Part shown: one piece after another, positions 8,836-17,900 of the stretch | Layout of the letters: every line of letters begins with the position of its first letter | Position numbering within the stretch: the stretch's first letter is position 1 | Source: CAYLMM01 sp964384825 | GTDB lineage: Bacteria > Krumholzibacteriota > Krumholzibacteriia > LZORAL124-64-63 | Length of the DNA: 38,267 nucleotides | Assembly (NCBI GenBank): GCA_964384825.1 | Contig: CAYLMM010000025.1 | Coordinates: forward strand, 1-38,267 | Direction: 5' to 3' | Notes under the pieces: model-generated | The model's database searches: none | The model's input: the letters and a program-made list of their open reading frames with translations, nothing else | What the model was told of the DNA's origin: nothing | Program-made: the position numbers and the translations under genes

Positions 8836-10248
8836 ATGGATTTCCCCATCTTCCATCTCGACTTCCTGGGCAACCGCCTGCTGATAGCCCTGATCGCCAT
8901 CCTGCACGTCTACATGTCCCATGCGCTGGCCGTCGGATCGATCCCGCTGATCACCATCATGGAATGGCGGGGGATGCGCACCGGCGACGAGCGATGGGAC
9001 CGGCTGGCCTACAAGGTGCTGCTGACCTGCTTCGTGCTGACCACCAGCGTCGGCGCGCTGACCGGCGTGGGGATCTGGTTCTCGACGTCGCTGGTCAATC
9101 CTGCGGCGATCGGCAGCCTGATCCGGGTCTTCTTCTGGGTCTGGTTCTTCGAGTGGTTCCTGTTCTTCGCCGAGGTCGCGCTGATCATGGCCTACTTCCT
9201 GACCTGGAAGCGCTGGACCGGGCCGCGCAAGGGGATGCACGTGGCTTTCGGCGCCGTGCTGACCTTCTTCTCGTGGCTGACGATGGCCGTCATCTCGGCG
9301 ATCCTGGGTTTCATGATGGACCCCGGCAGCTGGATCGAGCAGCGCTTCCTGCTCAACGGCGTCCTGAATCCGATCTACCTGCCCCAGCTGGTCTTCCGCA
9401 CCGGCATGGCGATGGTCGCGGCGGGCTTCTTCTCGATGTTCCTGGCCTACTTCTTCACCCGCCGCAACCGCGACTTCCGGGCCGCCGCCGTGCGCGGCAT
9501 CTCGCTGTGGAGCCTGGCCTGGCTGCCGGTCGGATTGCTCGGCGGCTACTGGTACCGCTCGGTCGTGCCGGAATGGATGGCCGAGAACTATCCGGTGGCC
9601 CTGACCTCGCAGAACTTCGTGCAATGGGAAGGGACTCTGCTGACGATCATGGGCGCCATGGCGGCGGTCGGAGCCCTGATCGCCCTGTGGGGAGCGATCG
9701 CGCCCCGGCGGCTGCCCCGCGTCGCGCTGCTGGCGCCCTTCGTGCTGGCGATCGTGCTGATGGGGTGGTTCGAGCGGGTCCGGGAATTCGTCCGCAAGCC
9801 GTACATCATCGCCGACTACATGTACGCCAACGGCCTGCTGGTCGAGGACTACCCCCTGCTGCGGTCCGAGGGATTGCTGCCCCACGCCTCCTACGTCGGA
9901 TCCCGCGGCGTGGACCCGGACGACCGCGAGACCGCCGGCCGCGACGTCTTCCTGCTCGCCTGCACCCGCTGCCACACCACCGACGGCATGAACGGGATCG
10001 TCCAGAAGCTGCGCGATCTCTACGGCGAGCCGCCCTGGAACCGCGACGTCGTGAAGAGCTACGTCCTGTCGATGCACAACACCCGGCCGTTCATGCCGCC
10101 CTTCCCGGGCAACGACCCCGAGGCGGGAGCGCTGGCCGATTGGCTCGTGACGCTGCCCGACCGCCCCGAGACCCTGGCCGGCGCCCAGTCCGCCGGCATC
10201 GCTCCGCCGGCCGGGACCGGCGAACGACCGAAGGAGCCCGGATCGTGA
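8836..10248 (+). CDS. Cytochrome bd superfamily subunit (CydA-like) with C-terminal c-type haem domain
   Basis: 470 residues, about eight membrane helices then a periplasmic cytochrome c domain. Helix 1 'LHVYMSHALAVGSIPL' aligns with E. coli CydA 'YHFLFVPLTLG', placing H24 at the haem b595 ligand position; the following 'IME' is also shared. E106 and E113 ('FFEWFLFFAE') match the CydA acidic pair. 'GWFERVREFVRKPY' (310-323) matches the CydA GW...GRQPW helix. At the b558 ligand position (E. coli H186) the sequence reads 'LPQLVFRTGMAM', so R188 replaces histidine. The C-terminal domain has CTRCH (376-380) and a likely Met ligand in 'PFMPPFP'. Quinol Q-loop features are not evident, so the donor may be a cytochrome c or the attached haem. 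It overlaps the next gene by 4 bp (GTGA). Role inferred: oxygen reduction or related terminal electron transfer. Confidence 0.82.
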   Translation: MDFPIFHLDFLGNRLLIALIAILHVYMSHALAVGSIPLITIMEWRGMRTGDERWDRLAYKVLLTCFVLTTSVGALTGVGIWFSTSLVNPAAIGSLIRVFFWVWFFEWFLFFAEVALIMAYFLTWKRWTGPRKGMHVAFGAVLTFFSWLTMAVISAILGFMMDPGSWIEQRFLLNGVLNPIYLPQLVFRTGMAMVAAGFFSMFLAYFFTRRNRDFRAAAVRGISLWSLAWLPVGLLGGYWYRSVVPEWMAENYPVALTSQNFVQWEGTLLTIMGAMAAVGALIALWGAIAPRRLPRVALLAPFVLAIVLMGWFERVREFVRKPYIIADYMYANGLLVEDYPLLRSEGLLPHASYVGSRGVDPDDRETAGRDVFLLACTRCHTTDGMNGIVQKLRDLYGEPPWNRDVVKSYVLSMHNTRPFMPPFPGNDPEAGALADWLVTLPDRPETLAGAQSAGIAPPAGTGERPKEPGS

Positions 10249-11573
10249 CCAACCTGGCCGTTCCCCGCGATCTGCCCCTGCCGCTGCCCGGAACCGCGCT
10301 GGAGTTCCAGATCGCCATCGTGCTGCTTTTCCTGGCCCACATCCTGTTCGTGAACCTGATGCTGGGCTCGACCGTGCTGGCGCTCTTCGCCCAGTGGCGG
10401 GGCCGCGGCGATCCCGACTACGACCAGCTGGCCCGGGAGCTGGCCGGGATGGTGACCGTCCACAAGAGCCTGGCGGTGGTGCTGGGCGTCGCCCCCCTGC
10501 TGGTGGCCAACGTCTACTACACGAACCACTTCTACGGCGCCAACGCCCTGACCGGCACCGCCTGGATCATGGTCGTGCCCCTGGTGGCGCTGGCCTTCCT
10601 GCTGACCTACGCCTACAAGTATTCCTGGGACGTGCTTTCCGAACGCCGCGGGCTGCACATGGCCATCGGCGCCGCCGGCGCGGCCATCTTCCTGGCCGTG
10701 CCCCTGATCTTCCTGGCGAACATCAACCTGATGCTCTTCCCCGAACGCTGGGGCGAGGTACGGGGCTTCCTTTCGACGCTCGCGCTGCCGAACGTCCTGC
10801 CCCGCTACCTGCATTTCCTGCTGGCCTCGCTGGCGGTCACCGGCCTGTTCGCGGCCGGATGGTTCGGCCGCGCCTCGTATCCCGCCGCCGAGACCTTCCG
10901 CGTCCTGGGGCGCGACGATCTGCGCCGCCATTTCCTGGGAATCGCCTTCGGCGCCTCGGCCCTGCAGTTCGTCGCCGGGCCGCTGCTGCTGTTCACCCTG
11001 CCCGAACGGGGGGTGAACTGGCGTCTGATCCTGCTGCTGGGATTCGGCGTCGCCGCGGCCCTGGTGGCCGTGTGGCGCCTGTGGCGCGAGATGCTGGAGC
11101 GCCGGGCCGGCCTGGGCCGCGGATTCGCAGTGGTGGTCGTCGCGCTGTCGGTCACGGTGGTCTTCATGGCCACGACCCGCCATTACTACCGGGAACGATC
11201 GCTGGCGCCCCACCGCGAGATGATCGCCGCCAGGACGACCGGATTCCAGGCCCTCGCCCTCGGCGCCCGCATGCGCGAAGCGGCCGGCATCCTCGATACG
11301 GGCGCGACCGAGGCCGCGTTCGCGTCGCCGGGGCAGAAGACGTTCATGATCCAGTGCAACGCCTGCCATGCCGTCGGCGAGGTCCGCGTGGGACCGCCGC
11401 TCGACGAGATCGCGACGCTCTACGCGGACGACCCGCAAGGCCTGATCGCCTGGGTCAAGGCTCCGGGCCGCAAGCGCGAGGATTATCCCCGGATGCCGGC
11501 GGTGCGGCTGACCGAAGAGCAGTACCGTGACGTCGCCGGTTACGTCCTCGGCAGGGAGTGGGAAGGGCAATAA
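10245..11573 (+). CDS. Second cytochrome bd superfamily subunit with C-terminal c-type haem domain
   Basis: 442 residues from a GTG at 10245 that overlaps the upstream stop; AAGGAG lies 8 nt before it. Helix 1 'LAHILFVNLMLGSTVLAL' resembles CydA helix 1 more than CydB, with H32 at the b595-ligand position. 'LPRYLHFLLASLAVTG' carries H190, the position of the CydA b558 ligand that is missing in the partner subunit. About seven to eight helices are followed by a helix end 'MATTRHYYRER' and a cytochrome c domain with CNACH (371-375) and a Met ligand in 'YPRMPAVRL'. The pair looks like a CydA-CydA' heterodimer with two haems c. No CydX or maturation gene is adjacent. The orthodox alternative, a divergent CydB, cannot be excluded without structure prediction. 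Confidence 0.75.
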   Translation: MTNLAVPRDLPLPLPGTALEFQIAIVLLFLAHILFVNLMLGSTVLALFAQWRGRGDPDYDQLARELAGMVTVHKSLAVVLGVAPLLVANVYYTNHFYGANALTGTAWIMVVPLVALAFLLTYAYKYSWDVLSERRGLHMAIGAAGAAIFLAVPLIFLANINLMLFPERWGEVRGFLSTLALPNVLPRYLHFLLASLAVTGLFAAGWFGRASYPAAETFRVLGRDDLRRHFLGIAFGASALQFVAGPLLLFTLPERGVNWRLILLLGFGVAAALVAVWRLWREMLERRAGLGRGFAVVVVALSVTVVFMATTRHYYRERSLAPHREMIAARTTGFQALALGARMREAAGILDTGATEAAFASPGQKTFMIQCNACHAVGEVRVGPPLDEIATLYADDPQGLIAWVKAPGRKREDYPRMPAVRLTEEQYRDVAGYVLGREWEGQ

Positions 11574-11622
11574 CGGTCCGCCGGCCGGCACCGCGAACCG
11601 GACCGAGAACAGGCCGCGAAAG

Positions 11623-11657
11623 AAGGCCGCCGCCCCTTCGGGGGACGGCGGCCTTTT
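11623..11657. terminator. Strong bidirectional terminator after the cytochrome operon
   Basis: AAGGCCGCCG-CCCC-TTCG-GGGG-A-CGGCGGCCTT followed by TT: a 14-bp stem with one bulged A and a UUCG-type tetraloop. Plus strand ends in TTTTC; the minus strand ends in CCTTCTTTC, so it also serves the convergent GYWKNH gene. Confidence 0.88.
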
Positions 11658-11695
11658 CATCTCCGCATTCCTTCGATCGTATCCGGGACACCGGC

Positions 11696-12544
11696 CTAGC
11701 GGAAGCGATCCTTGATCGCGCCCCAGGTCGAATCCACGTCGGGCAGTTCGTCCGAATCGGGCGTCAGGACCGGCATGCCCATCATGAAGTCCGGCTCCAT
11801 GACGTGGTCGTCCGGACAACCCATCTCGTTGTAGGCGCAGAGCTCGTCCTTGACCATCAGCACCTCGTTCTTCAGGTCGCCCGAGGGTTTGCTGAACAAC
11901 GGCGCGTCGCCGGCCAGCAGGGCGTCGGCCTCATCGATCGCATCCTGGATCGAATCGTCCGCCCCGTTGAGCACGTTCAGCTTGGCCGCGATCAGGTGGT
12001 AGGCCAGGATGATCGTGGCGTCGCCGCGGACCGGAGTCGCGAGGACCTCGAGCAACTCCTCCTGGGTATAGGAGATCCCGCCCAGCGCGAGCGTAGCGAC
12101 CGGCCAGTTCTCCTCGTGGTTCTTCCAGTAGCCCGGCGTGAAGTGGCAGGCGTCCGGCGGCGGGCAATCGCAGGTGAACGCGGCGGTGAGGTTGCGCACG
12201 GTGTCGTCCTCGTCGACCACGATCTCGAAAACGCCCTCGACGGTGTAGTCGCCGCAGAGCTCGCCTTCCCACATGCCGGATGCGTAGTAATCGGAAGCGA
12301 AGGGATTCTGCGACATGACCGTCGCCTGCCCCGTCTGTTCCTGGACCACCACGCCGTCCTGCATCAGCTGCACCAGATAGGTGACCTCGACGCTCTCGAG
12401 CGTACTGCGAACGACGATGCCGCCCTCGGCGCTCCAGCCTTCGCAATCCGCCTGGGCGACGAAGGTCTCCCAGTGGGTGGCCAGCGCCGGAGTCGCCGCC
12501 AGCGCCATCAACAAGGCCACCGCCATCATCGTCTTGAACTTCAT
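11696..12544 (-). CDS. Exported GYWKNH-domain protein with TWGAIK C-terminus
   Basis: 282 residues. The signal peptide 'MKFKTMMAVALLMALAATPALA' ends at ALA. An N-terminal beta-rich region (about 23-125) is followed by the widespread exported-protein domain starting 'CHFTPGYWKNHEENWPV' (about 135), continuing 'ALGGISYTQEELLEVLATPV' and 'IILAYHLIAAKLNVLNGAD'. The biochemical function of this domain is not known to me. The last residues contain LPDVDSTWGAIKDRFR, sharing PD..[AS]TWGAIK..[FY] with the lamin-tail protein at 7058-7648, with different codons. Seven cysteines in the mature part fit an extracytoplasmic location. A G-rich ribosome binding site (GGGGGGAGAGGG) precedes the ATG. Terminated by the shared hairpin at 11623-11657. 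Confidence 0.85.
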   Translation of the reverse strand: MKFKTMMAVALLMALAATPALATHWETFVAQADCEGWSAEGGIVVRSTLESVEVTYLVQLMQDGVVVQEQTGQATVMSQNPFASDYYASGMWEGELCGDYTVEGVFEIVVDEDDTVRNLTAAFTCDCPPPDACHFTPGYWKNHEENWPVATLALGGISYTQEELLEVLATPVRGDATIILAYHLIAAKLNVLNGADDSIQDAIDEADALLAGDAPLFSKPSGDLKNEVLMVKDELCAYNEMGCPDDHVMEPDFMMGMPVLTPDSDELPDVDSTWGAIKDRFR

Positions 12545-12618
12545 GTCCCTCTCCCCCCTTGTCAGGTTCCGGTTTCCGGCTTCGTTTCGCGGCCGATAGC
12601 TTTTTGCAATATCGATAT

Positions 12619-12627
12619 ATTATACCA
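12619..12627 (-). promoter_or_regulatory. Extended -10 promoter of the GYWKNH gene
   Basis: Minus strand TGGTATAAT: a perfect -10 hexamer (12624-12619) with the TGn extension. No -35 hexamer resembling TTGACA lies 16-18 nt upstream. The core TGTGGTATAAT is the same as the lamin-tail promoter core TGTGGTACAAT except one base. Confidence 0.7.
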
Positions 12628-12737
12628 CAACACGGTCCCCATCCGCGAGTCTTCCCCGCGGCCGCACCTCCTTTTATGGAAAACGAAGCCCCCGACGGCG
12701 AAATGCGCCGGCGAGGACCGATTGACGAGGCGAGCGG

Positions 12738-12767
12738 AAAAAAAGAAGCGCCGGCCCGAGCCGGCGC
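12738..12767 (-). terminator. Intrinsic terminator of the small unknown gene
   Basis: Perfect 8-bp stem GCGCCGGC/GCCGGCGC (12748-12755, 12760-12767) with a 4-nt loop. On the minus strand it is followed by TTCTTTTTTT, a strong U-tract. It lies 8 bp beyond the stop codon. Confidence 0.9.
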
Positions 12768-12775
12768 CGGAAAGC

Positions 12776-13141
12776 TCAGAGCGAGGAAGGAACGCCTTGG
12801 CGGTCCTCGATATGGCGGTGCAGGAGTTCCAGAAGACGCCGATCGATCTCCTCGCGGTGCTCGAGATAGATCGCCAGCTCCTCGGCCGTCAGATGGCCGA
12901 TGATCACTCCGATCAGGCTGTCCCGCACGGCGGGATCCTGCAGCACGGACGTCGGCTCGACGTCGGAATCGGCGGCGGCGATCCGGGAGTTGACCAGAGA
13001 GGCGATGATGCCGCTCTGCAGGGTGATGATCGGGCGGAGGCTTTCCTCCTGGAAACCGTCGAGGTCGTGAGAGTCCCGGGCCGATCCGTTGATGACGGGT
13101 CGGATCGCAACCAATGCGTCGTCTCGAAGCGAGCGGTTCAT
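12776..13141 (-). CDS. Small protein of unknown function
   Basis: 121 residues; I do not recognise a family. It has no signal peptide or membrane helix. Predicted features: a short polar N-terminus, a moderately hydrophobic middle ('ITLQSGIIASLVNSRI'), a helix 'DSLIGVIIGHLTAEELAIYL', and a strongly charged C-terminal helix ('EHREEIDRRLLELLHRHIEDR'). The layout would suit a small helical, probably oligomeric or partner-binding cytosolic protein. Reality of the gene is supported by GGGGGAGA before the ATG and by a perfect intrinsic terminator right after the stop. A 6-bp inverted repeat lies in its leader. Confidence 0.75.
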   Translation of the reverse strand: MNRSLRDDALVAIRPVINGSARDSHDLDGFQEESLRPIITLQSGIIASLVNSRIAAADSDVEPTSVLQDPAVRDSLIGVIIGHLTAEELAIYLEHREEIDRRLLELLHRHIEDRQGVPSSL

Positions 13142-13157
13142 GACTCTCCCCCTTCCT

Positions 13158-13173
13158 TGAAAGATCCCTTTCA
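13158..13173 (-). promoter_or_regulatory. Inverted repeat in the leader of the small unknown gene
   Basis: TGAAAG-ATCC-CTTTCA, a perfect 6-bp inverted repeat, 16 nt upstream of the ATG at 13141 and next to the ribosome binding site. It could be an operator or a small RNA hairpin. An AT-rich TATATT (minus strand, 13203-13198) further upstream is a possible -10 but no good -35 was found. Confidence 0.35.
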
Positions 13174-13299
13174 GCCGGGCGAACAGGGGCTTGATTCAAT
13201 ATAGACGTACAAGTCGGTCCTGCCGCAACTATCCGGCCGCGAAAATTTCTTCCGGCCCGTCGCGCCCTCCGCCCCCTCTTTTCCGGAAATGCGACCGGA

Positions 13300-13328
13300 T
13301 TGATGACTCCGGCGGCTTCGGGGATTAT
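13300..13328 (+). promoter_or_regulatory. Candidate promoter of the M28 peptidase gene
   Basis: TTGATG (13300-13305), 17 nt, GATTAT (13323-13328), four of six matches at each hexamer. Leader of about 85 nt. Confidence 0.45.
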
Positions 13329-13418
13329 CTTCGATGCCGGTTCCGGCCGGCCGCGCCGCGCGCCCGGCCCGATCGTTCGCCCCGCCGCCGGGGCCGTCCC
13401 GCTTCGCCGGAGGTTCCG

Positions 13419-14849
13419 ATGCGCATCGTCTCGACGACCGCGATATTGCTCTGCGCCCTGCTGATCTGTTCCTGCGCCGCCACCACGAATCGGGCGGCCG
13501 ATCCCGCCGGCGCCCCGACGGGAACATCCGCGCTGACGACCGCCGACGTCGGGAACCTGCTCGCCGCCGCCCGCGCGGACAGCCACGCCTACCACCGTCT
13601 GCACGACCTCTGCACCCTGATCGGTCCGCGCCTGAACGGTTCGCCGGGCCACGCCGCCGCGATCGCCTGGGCCGCCGAAGCCATGCGGGCCGACGGCCTC
13701 GACCGCGTCTGGACCGACTCGCTGACCGTTCCCCACTGGATCCGGGGCGAGGAGAAGGCCGAAGTCCTCGCGCCCAGGCGCTTCCCCCTGCCGATCCTGG
13801 GGCTGGGCGGTTCGGTGGGCACCCCGGGGGACGGGATCACAGCGCCCCTGTTGACGGTGACTTCGTTCGAGGAACTCGAAGAGCGCGCCGACGAGGCGGC
13901 CGGCCGGATCGTCCTGTTCGCTTCCGCCTGGGAAGGCTACGGCAAGACGGTCCGCTACCGCAGCCGCGGCGCCGTCCACGCCGCCCGCCACGGCGCGGTC
14001 GGCTGCCTGATCCGCTCGGTCACTCCCCGCAGCCTCGAGACCCTGCACACCGGCGTCATGCGCTACGACGAGGGCGACACGATCGCGCGCATCCCCTGCG
14101 CCGCGGTGTCGGTGGAGAACGCCGCGCTGCTGCTGGACATGGACCGCCGGGGCCTGGACGTCGTGGTCTCGATGTCCATGGGCGCCCGCACCGAGGCCGA
14201 CGCGCCCTCGGCCAACGTCCTGGGCGAGCTGACCGGGCGCGCGTCGCCCGAAGAGGTCGTCGTTCTCGGCGCCCATCTCGATTCCTGGGATGTCGGCACA
14301 TGCGCCCACGACGACGGCGGCGGCTGCGTCATCGTGATGGAGGCCGTTCGCCTGCTGAAGGAATCGGGGATGCGCCCCCGCCGCAGCATCCGGGTGGTGC
14401 TCTACGCCGACGAGGAGATGACCCAGCAGGGCGGACGCGACTACGCGCGGCGCTACGCGGACGAGCTGCCGCGCCACTTCGCCGCCCTGGAATGCGATGC
14501 GGGAGCCTACGCTCCGGCGGGCTTCGGCGTGCGCGGCGACTCGACCATGGTCGCCCGGGTCCGCGAGCTGGCCCGCCCCCTGGCTGCGCTCGGGGCCGAC
14601 ACGGTCGAAGCCGGCTGGTCGGGCGTGGACATCTCGTTCATCGTCGAGCAGGGCGTGCCCGGCGTCGGGCATCGGGTCCACGGCGAGCACTACTTCGACA
14701 TCCACCACAGTCCGGCCGACACCTTCGACAAGATCGACGCCGACGACCTGGCCGCGAACGTGGCCGCGGTGGCGGCCCTGGCCTATGCGCTGGCCGAGGA
14801 TCCGGACCTGCCGCCGCCGGACATCGACGCCGGGGATTCCCGACCCTAG
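13419..14849 (+). CDS. M28-family zinc peptidase lipoprotein
   Basis: 476 residues. The N-terminus is a lipoprotein signal (hydrophobic run 8-17, lipobox ICSC with acylated C19), so it is anchored in the inner or outer membrane facing the periplasm or surface. Zinc ligands and catalytic residues of M28 are in order: 'GAHLDSWDVG' (H286, D288), 'HDDGGG' (D298/D299), 'YADEEMTQQGG' (D331, E332/E333), 'ALECDAG', and 'YFDIHHSPADT' near the end. A PA-like insert (about 130-230) lies before the catalytic core, as in plasma glutamate carboxypeptidase-like members. Expected activity: metallo-aminopeptidase or dipeptidase. GGAGG lies 5-9 nt before the ATG; longer in-frame starts upstream would destroy the signal. 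Confidence 0.9.
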   Translation: MRIVSTTAILLCALLICSCAATTNRAADPAGAPTGTSALTTADVGNLLAAARADSHAYHRLHDLCTLIGPRLNGSPGHAAAIAWAAEAMRADGLDRVWTDSLTVPHWIRGEEKAEVLAPRRFPLPILGLGGSVGTPGDGITAPLLTVTSFEELEERADEAAGRIVLFASAWEGYGKTVRYRSRGAVHAARHGAVGCLIRSVTPRSLETLHTGVMRYDEGDTIARIPCAAVSVENAALLLDMDRRGLDVVVSMSMGARTEADAPSANVLGELTGRASPEEVVVLGAHLDSWDVGTCAHDDGGGCVIVMEAVRLLKESGMRPRRSIRVVLYADEEMTQQGGRDYARRYADELPRHFAALECDAGAYAPAGFGVRGDSTMVARVRELARPLAALGADTVEAGWSGVDISFIVEQGVPGVGHRVHGEHYFDIHHSPADTFDKIDADDLAANVAAVAALAYALAEDPDLPPPDIDAGDSRP

Positions 14850-14876
14850 AAAGCCCGCGACCGCACGGCTGCGCCC

Positions 14877-14905
14877 TTAACCGGGGGGCGCGGCTGTGCT
14901 ATCCT
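14877..14905 (+). promoter_or_regulatory. Promoter of addBA
   Basis: TTAACC (14877-14882), 17 nt, TATCCT (14900-14905) with TGC before the -10. Start site near 14912, leader of about 57 nt. Confidence 0.55.
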
Positions 14906-14968
14906 GCGCGCGATCGTCCCGCGGCCGCCCGCCGCTCCCATCTCATCCGTATCCATAACGAGCGCCAC

Positions 14969-17900
14969 ATGTTCCAGATCCATACCGTCGCTCCCGAGAT
15001 GCCCTTTCTGCGCGCCGTCGCCCGCCTGCTGCTGGACGACGCCGGCGCCGACCCCTACGGCATGGCCGCCGACCTGGTTTTGCTGCCCTCGCAACGGGCC
15101 TGCGCCTCGCTGCGCCATCTGATGCTCGAGCAGAGCGGCCGCGGCGCGGTGCTGACGCCGCGACTGCTGACCGCCGCCGGCCTGCTGCGTGATCTCGGCG
15201 ACCGCCTGCCCTCGGTCGACCCGCCCGCGATCCCCGACCGCCTGCGCGCGGCGGTGCTGGCCCCGGCGCTGGCGGAATTGCCGTGGCTGCGGAAGCACCC
15301 CGAATCGGCGCCGGGACTGGCCGAGGAGCTGGTGGACCTCTTCGACGACATGCGCCGCCACGGCATCGATCCCGGCGCGCCGGAAGGGATGTCCGACGAG
15401 CCGCAGGGCGAGTTCGGCGAACTGCTGGCGACCGATCTGCGCCGGGTGGCCGAATCCTGGCGCCTCTATCGCGGACTCTGCCCGCGGGACGAAATCGATC
15501 GCGAGCTGCGGATCGTCGCCGCCGTCGCCGGCTCGTGGCCCGAACCCGCGTTCCGCCGTCTGACCGTGGCGGGATTCGTCTCGATGACCCCGACCACCGC
15601 GGCGCTGCTGCGTTCGGCGGCCGCCGCCGCGGATTCGGCCCGCCTGGTGATGACCGGCATCGAGGGCGAGGGCCAGCTCTCGCGCCTCTTCGCGGCCTCG
15701 TTCGGCGACCGCGACGCCGAAACGCATCCCGCGCGCCCGGCCGCCCGCGCCTTGGCCCAGCTCACGGGCGATCAGCCCCCCGAACTCGGACGCGATCTGA
15801 GGCCCTACCGCGAGAGGATCGCCCCGCTCGGCGACATCGCGGCCCTGTTCCGGAATCCGGGCTTTCCCCGCTGGGTCCCCTGCTCCGATCCGGAAACCGA
15901 GAGCCGCGTGATCGCGGCCCGGGTCATCGAGGCCTTGCGCGTGGATTCCGGCCGTCGGATCACCGTGGCCACCGCCGACCGCGGCCTGGCCCGGCGCGTC
16001 GCAGCCCAGCTGCGCGACGCCGGACTGACGACCCTGGACGATTCCGGCGGCGCCCCGCTGTCGACCCGCGGAGCCGGCCGCCTCGCCTGGCAACTGCTGC
16101 GCTGCGCGACCACCGGCCTGAACCATCAGGCTCTGCTGGAAGTGCTGACCCACCCGGACGTGGATTTCGGCGCGCCGGGCGAGGACTTCGGCCGCAAGAT
16201 CCTGAATTTCGAGAAGGAGGTGCTGCACGGACATCTCGCCGCAGAGGGGTTGGCCGGGTACCGCAGGCTGGCCGAGAAACGCGACGCCGGAATCGGGCCG
16301 CACGAAGGCCCTGCGCGCCGGGAACCCTACTGGGCGCCTTTCGTCGAGACGATCGCCCCCGCATTCGCCGGCCTGTTGAAGCTCGCGGGACGCCGCCGGG
16401 TCGCCTGCGCCGAGATCACCGCCGCCCTGCGCGCCTCCTGGAAGGTCGCGGCGCCGAGCCAGCCGCTCGACGACGCCGCGGCCGGCAGCCCCGTCCACGA
16501 CCCCGGCGGACGGATCGCCCTGGCCGACCTGCTCGACGAGATCGACGCCGCCTCCCCGGCCCTGCCGCCGATGACGCTCAACGATTTCGCGTCGCTGCTC
16601 TCGCGTCTGATGGGCAAGGTCGAGGTCCGGACCAACCGCCTGAGCTTCCTGCCGGTCCAGATCACCGGGCTGCTCGAGGCCAGGCTCGAACATTACGATC
16701 TGCTGATTCTCGGCGGCATGACCGAGGACGTCTTCCCGGGCCGCGAACCCCGCCCCCTGTTCCTGGGGCAGGCGTGGCGACGCAGGATGGAGCTTCGCGA
16801 CTGGCGGCATCGCCTGGCCGAGCAGGCGGACCTCTTCCACCGCCTGCTGCACAACGGCCGCGAAGTCATGGTGACCTGGCCGTGCGAGAAGAACGGCCAG
16901 CCGGCGCTGCCGTCGCCGTTGATCAGCCGGTTGACCCTCGGGCTGGACGAGGAGGATCAGCCCCGGCTCGCTTCGCCGCCGCCGTTGTACCGGCCCGTCC
17001 CTCCGGACGCCGCGGCGATGATCTCGGTCCAGCAGGACTTCATCGCCGAAGGGCCTTCCCCGGCGCGTCACGTCGAAACGCCCGCGCCCCGGAGCGTCTC
17101 GCATTCGTCGCTGGCGATCTTCCGGGCCTGCCCCTACCGCCATCTGCTCGAAAGGGGTTTCGGCCTGCGCGAGGAGCAGGAGGTTCTCGAAGACCTGCGG
17201 GCCCGGGACGTGGGCGAGACATCCCATCTGATCATGAAGCGGTTCCTGCAGCCCGGCGGCGAAGGTTCGGCCGCGCTGGTCGGCGGCGACCGCGACGCGG
17301 CGCTCCGGATCCTGGCCAGAATCGCAGACGAGTCGTTCCACGACCGGCACGGCGACCTGCCGCAGCTGAACCTCTGGCGCAACACCTTTTTGGCGGGCGC
17401 CGACAGCATCGTGGACTTCGAGATCGGCCGGGCTTCGGCCTGGCGTCCGGCGGCCTGCGAGGCGTCGTTCTCGTTCTCCCTCGGCGATCTGCATCAATGG
17501 TTGGATTCGCCGAGCGGACTCGAGCCCTCGGCCGACGAGGCCGCCGTGGCTTTGGCCGGCCGCATCGACCGCATCGACACGGCCCGCGACGGTTCGGAAT
17601 CCGCGTTCGTGATCGATTACAAGACCGGCTCGAGGCCGACGGCCCGCGACGTGAGCGAGCAGCGCGATCTGCAACTGCCGATCTACGCCCTGGCCGCGGC
17701 GATCGGCGGAATCGAGGGGATGCCCGCCGCCTCCTCGGTCGCCGGCGGGGCCTACTACGGACTGGCCGCCGACACGGTGGGATTCGGCAAGCCCCAGATG
17801 GCCGACGCCTCGGCGCTGAACGACCAGGCCCGCACCGTGCTCGCGACGGCGCTCGAAGCGATCCGCGCCGGCGCTTCGTCTCCGCTGGTTCCCGACCAGT

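Noticed and set aside
8002..10077. 691-residue minus-strand open frame opposite rlmB and the cytochrome gene
   Set aside because: Low-complexity His/Gln/Asp-rich translation, no motifs, and two well-supported genes on the other strand.
12591..12598. GCCGATAG on the plus strand as a sigma-28 -10
   Set aside because: No TAAAG or TCAAG element 11 nt upstream and no plus-strand gene follows.
13334..14968. Long open frame running upstream of the addB start, antisense and frame-shifted to the M28 gene
   Set aside because: It is an Arg/Pro-rich shadow of the M28 peptidase produced by GC-rich codon usage; addB homology begins only at 14969.
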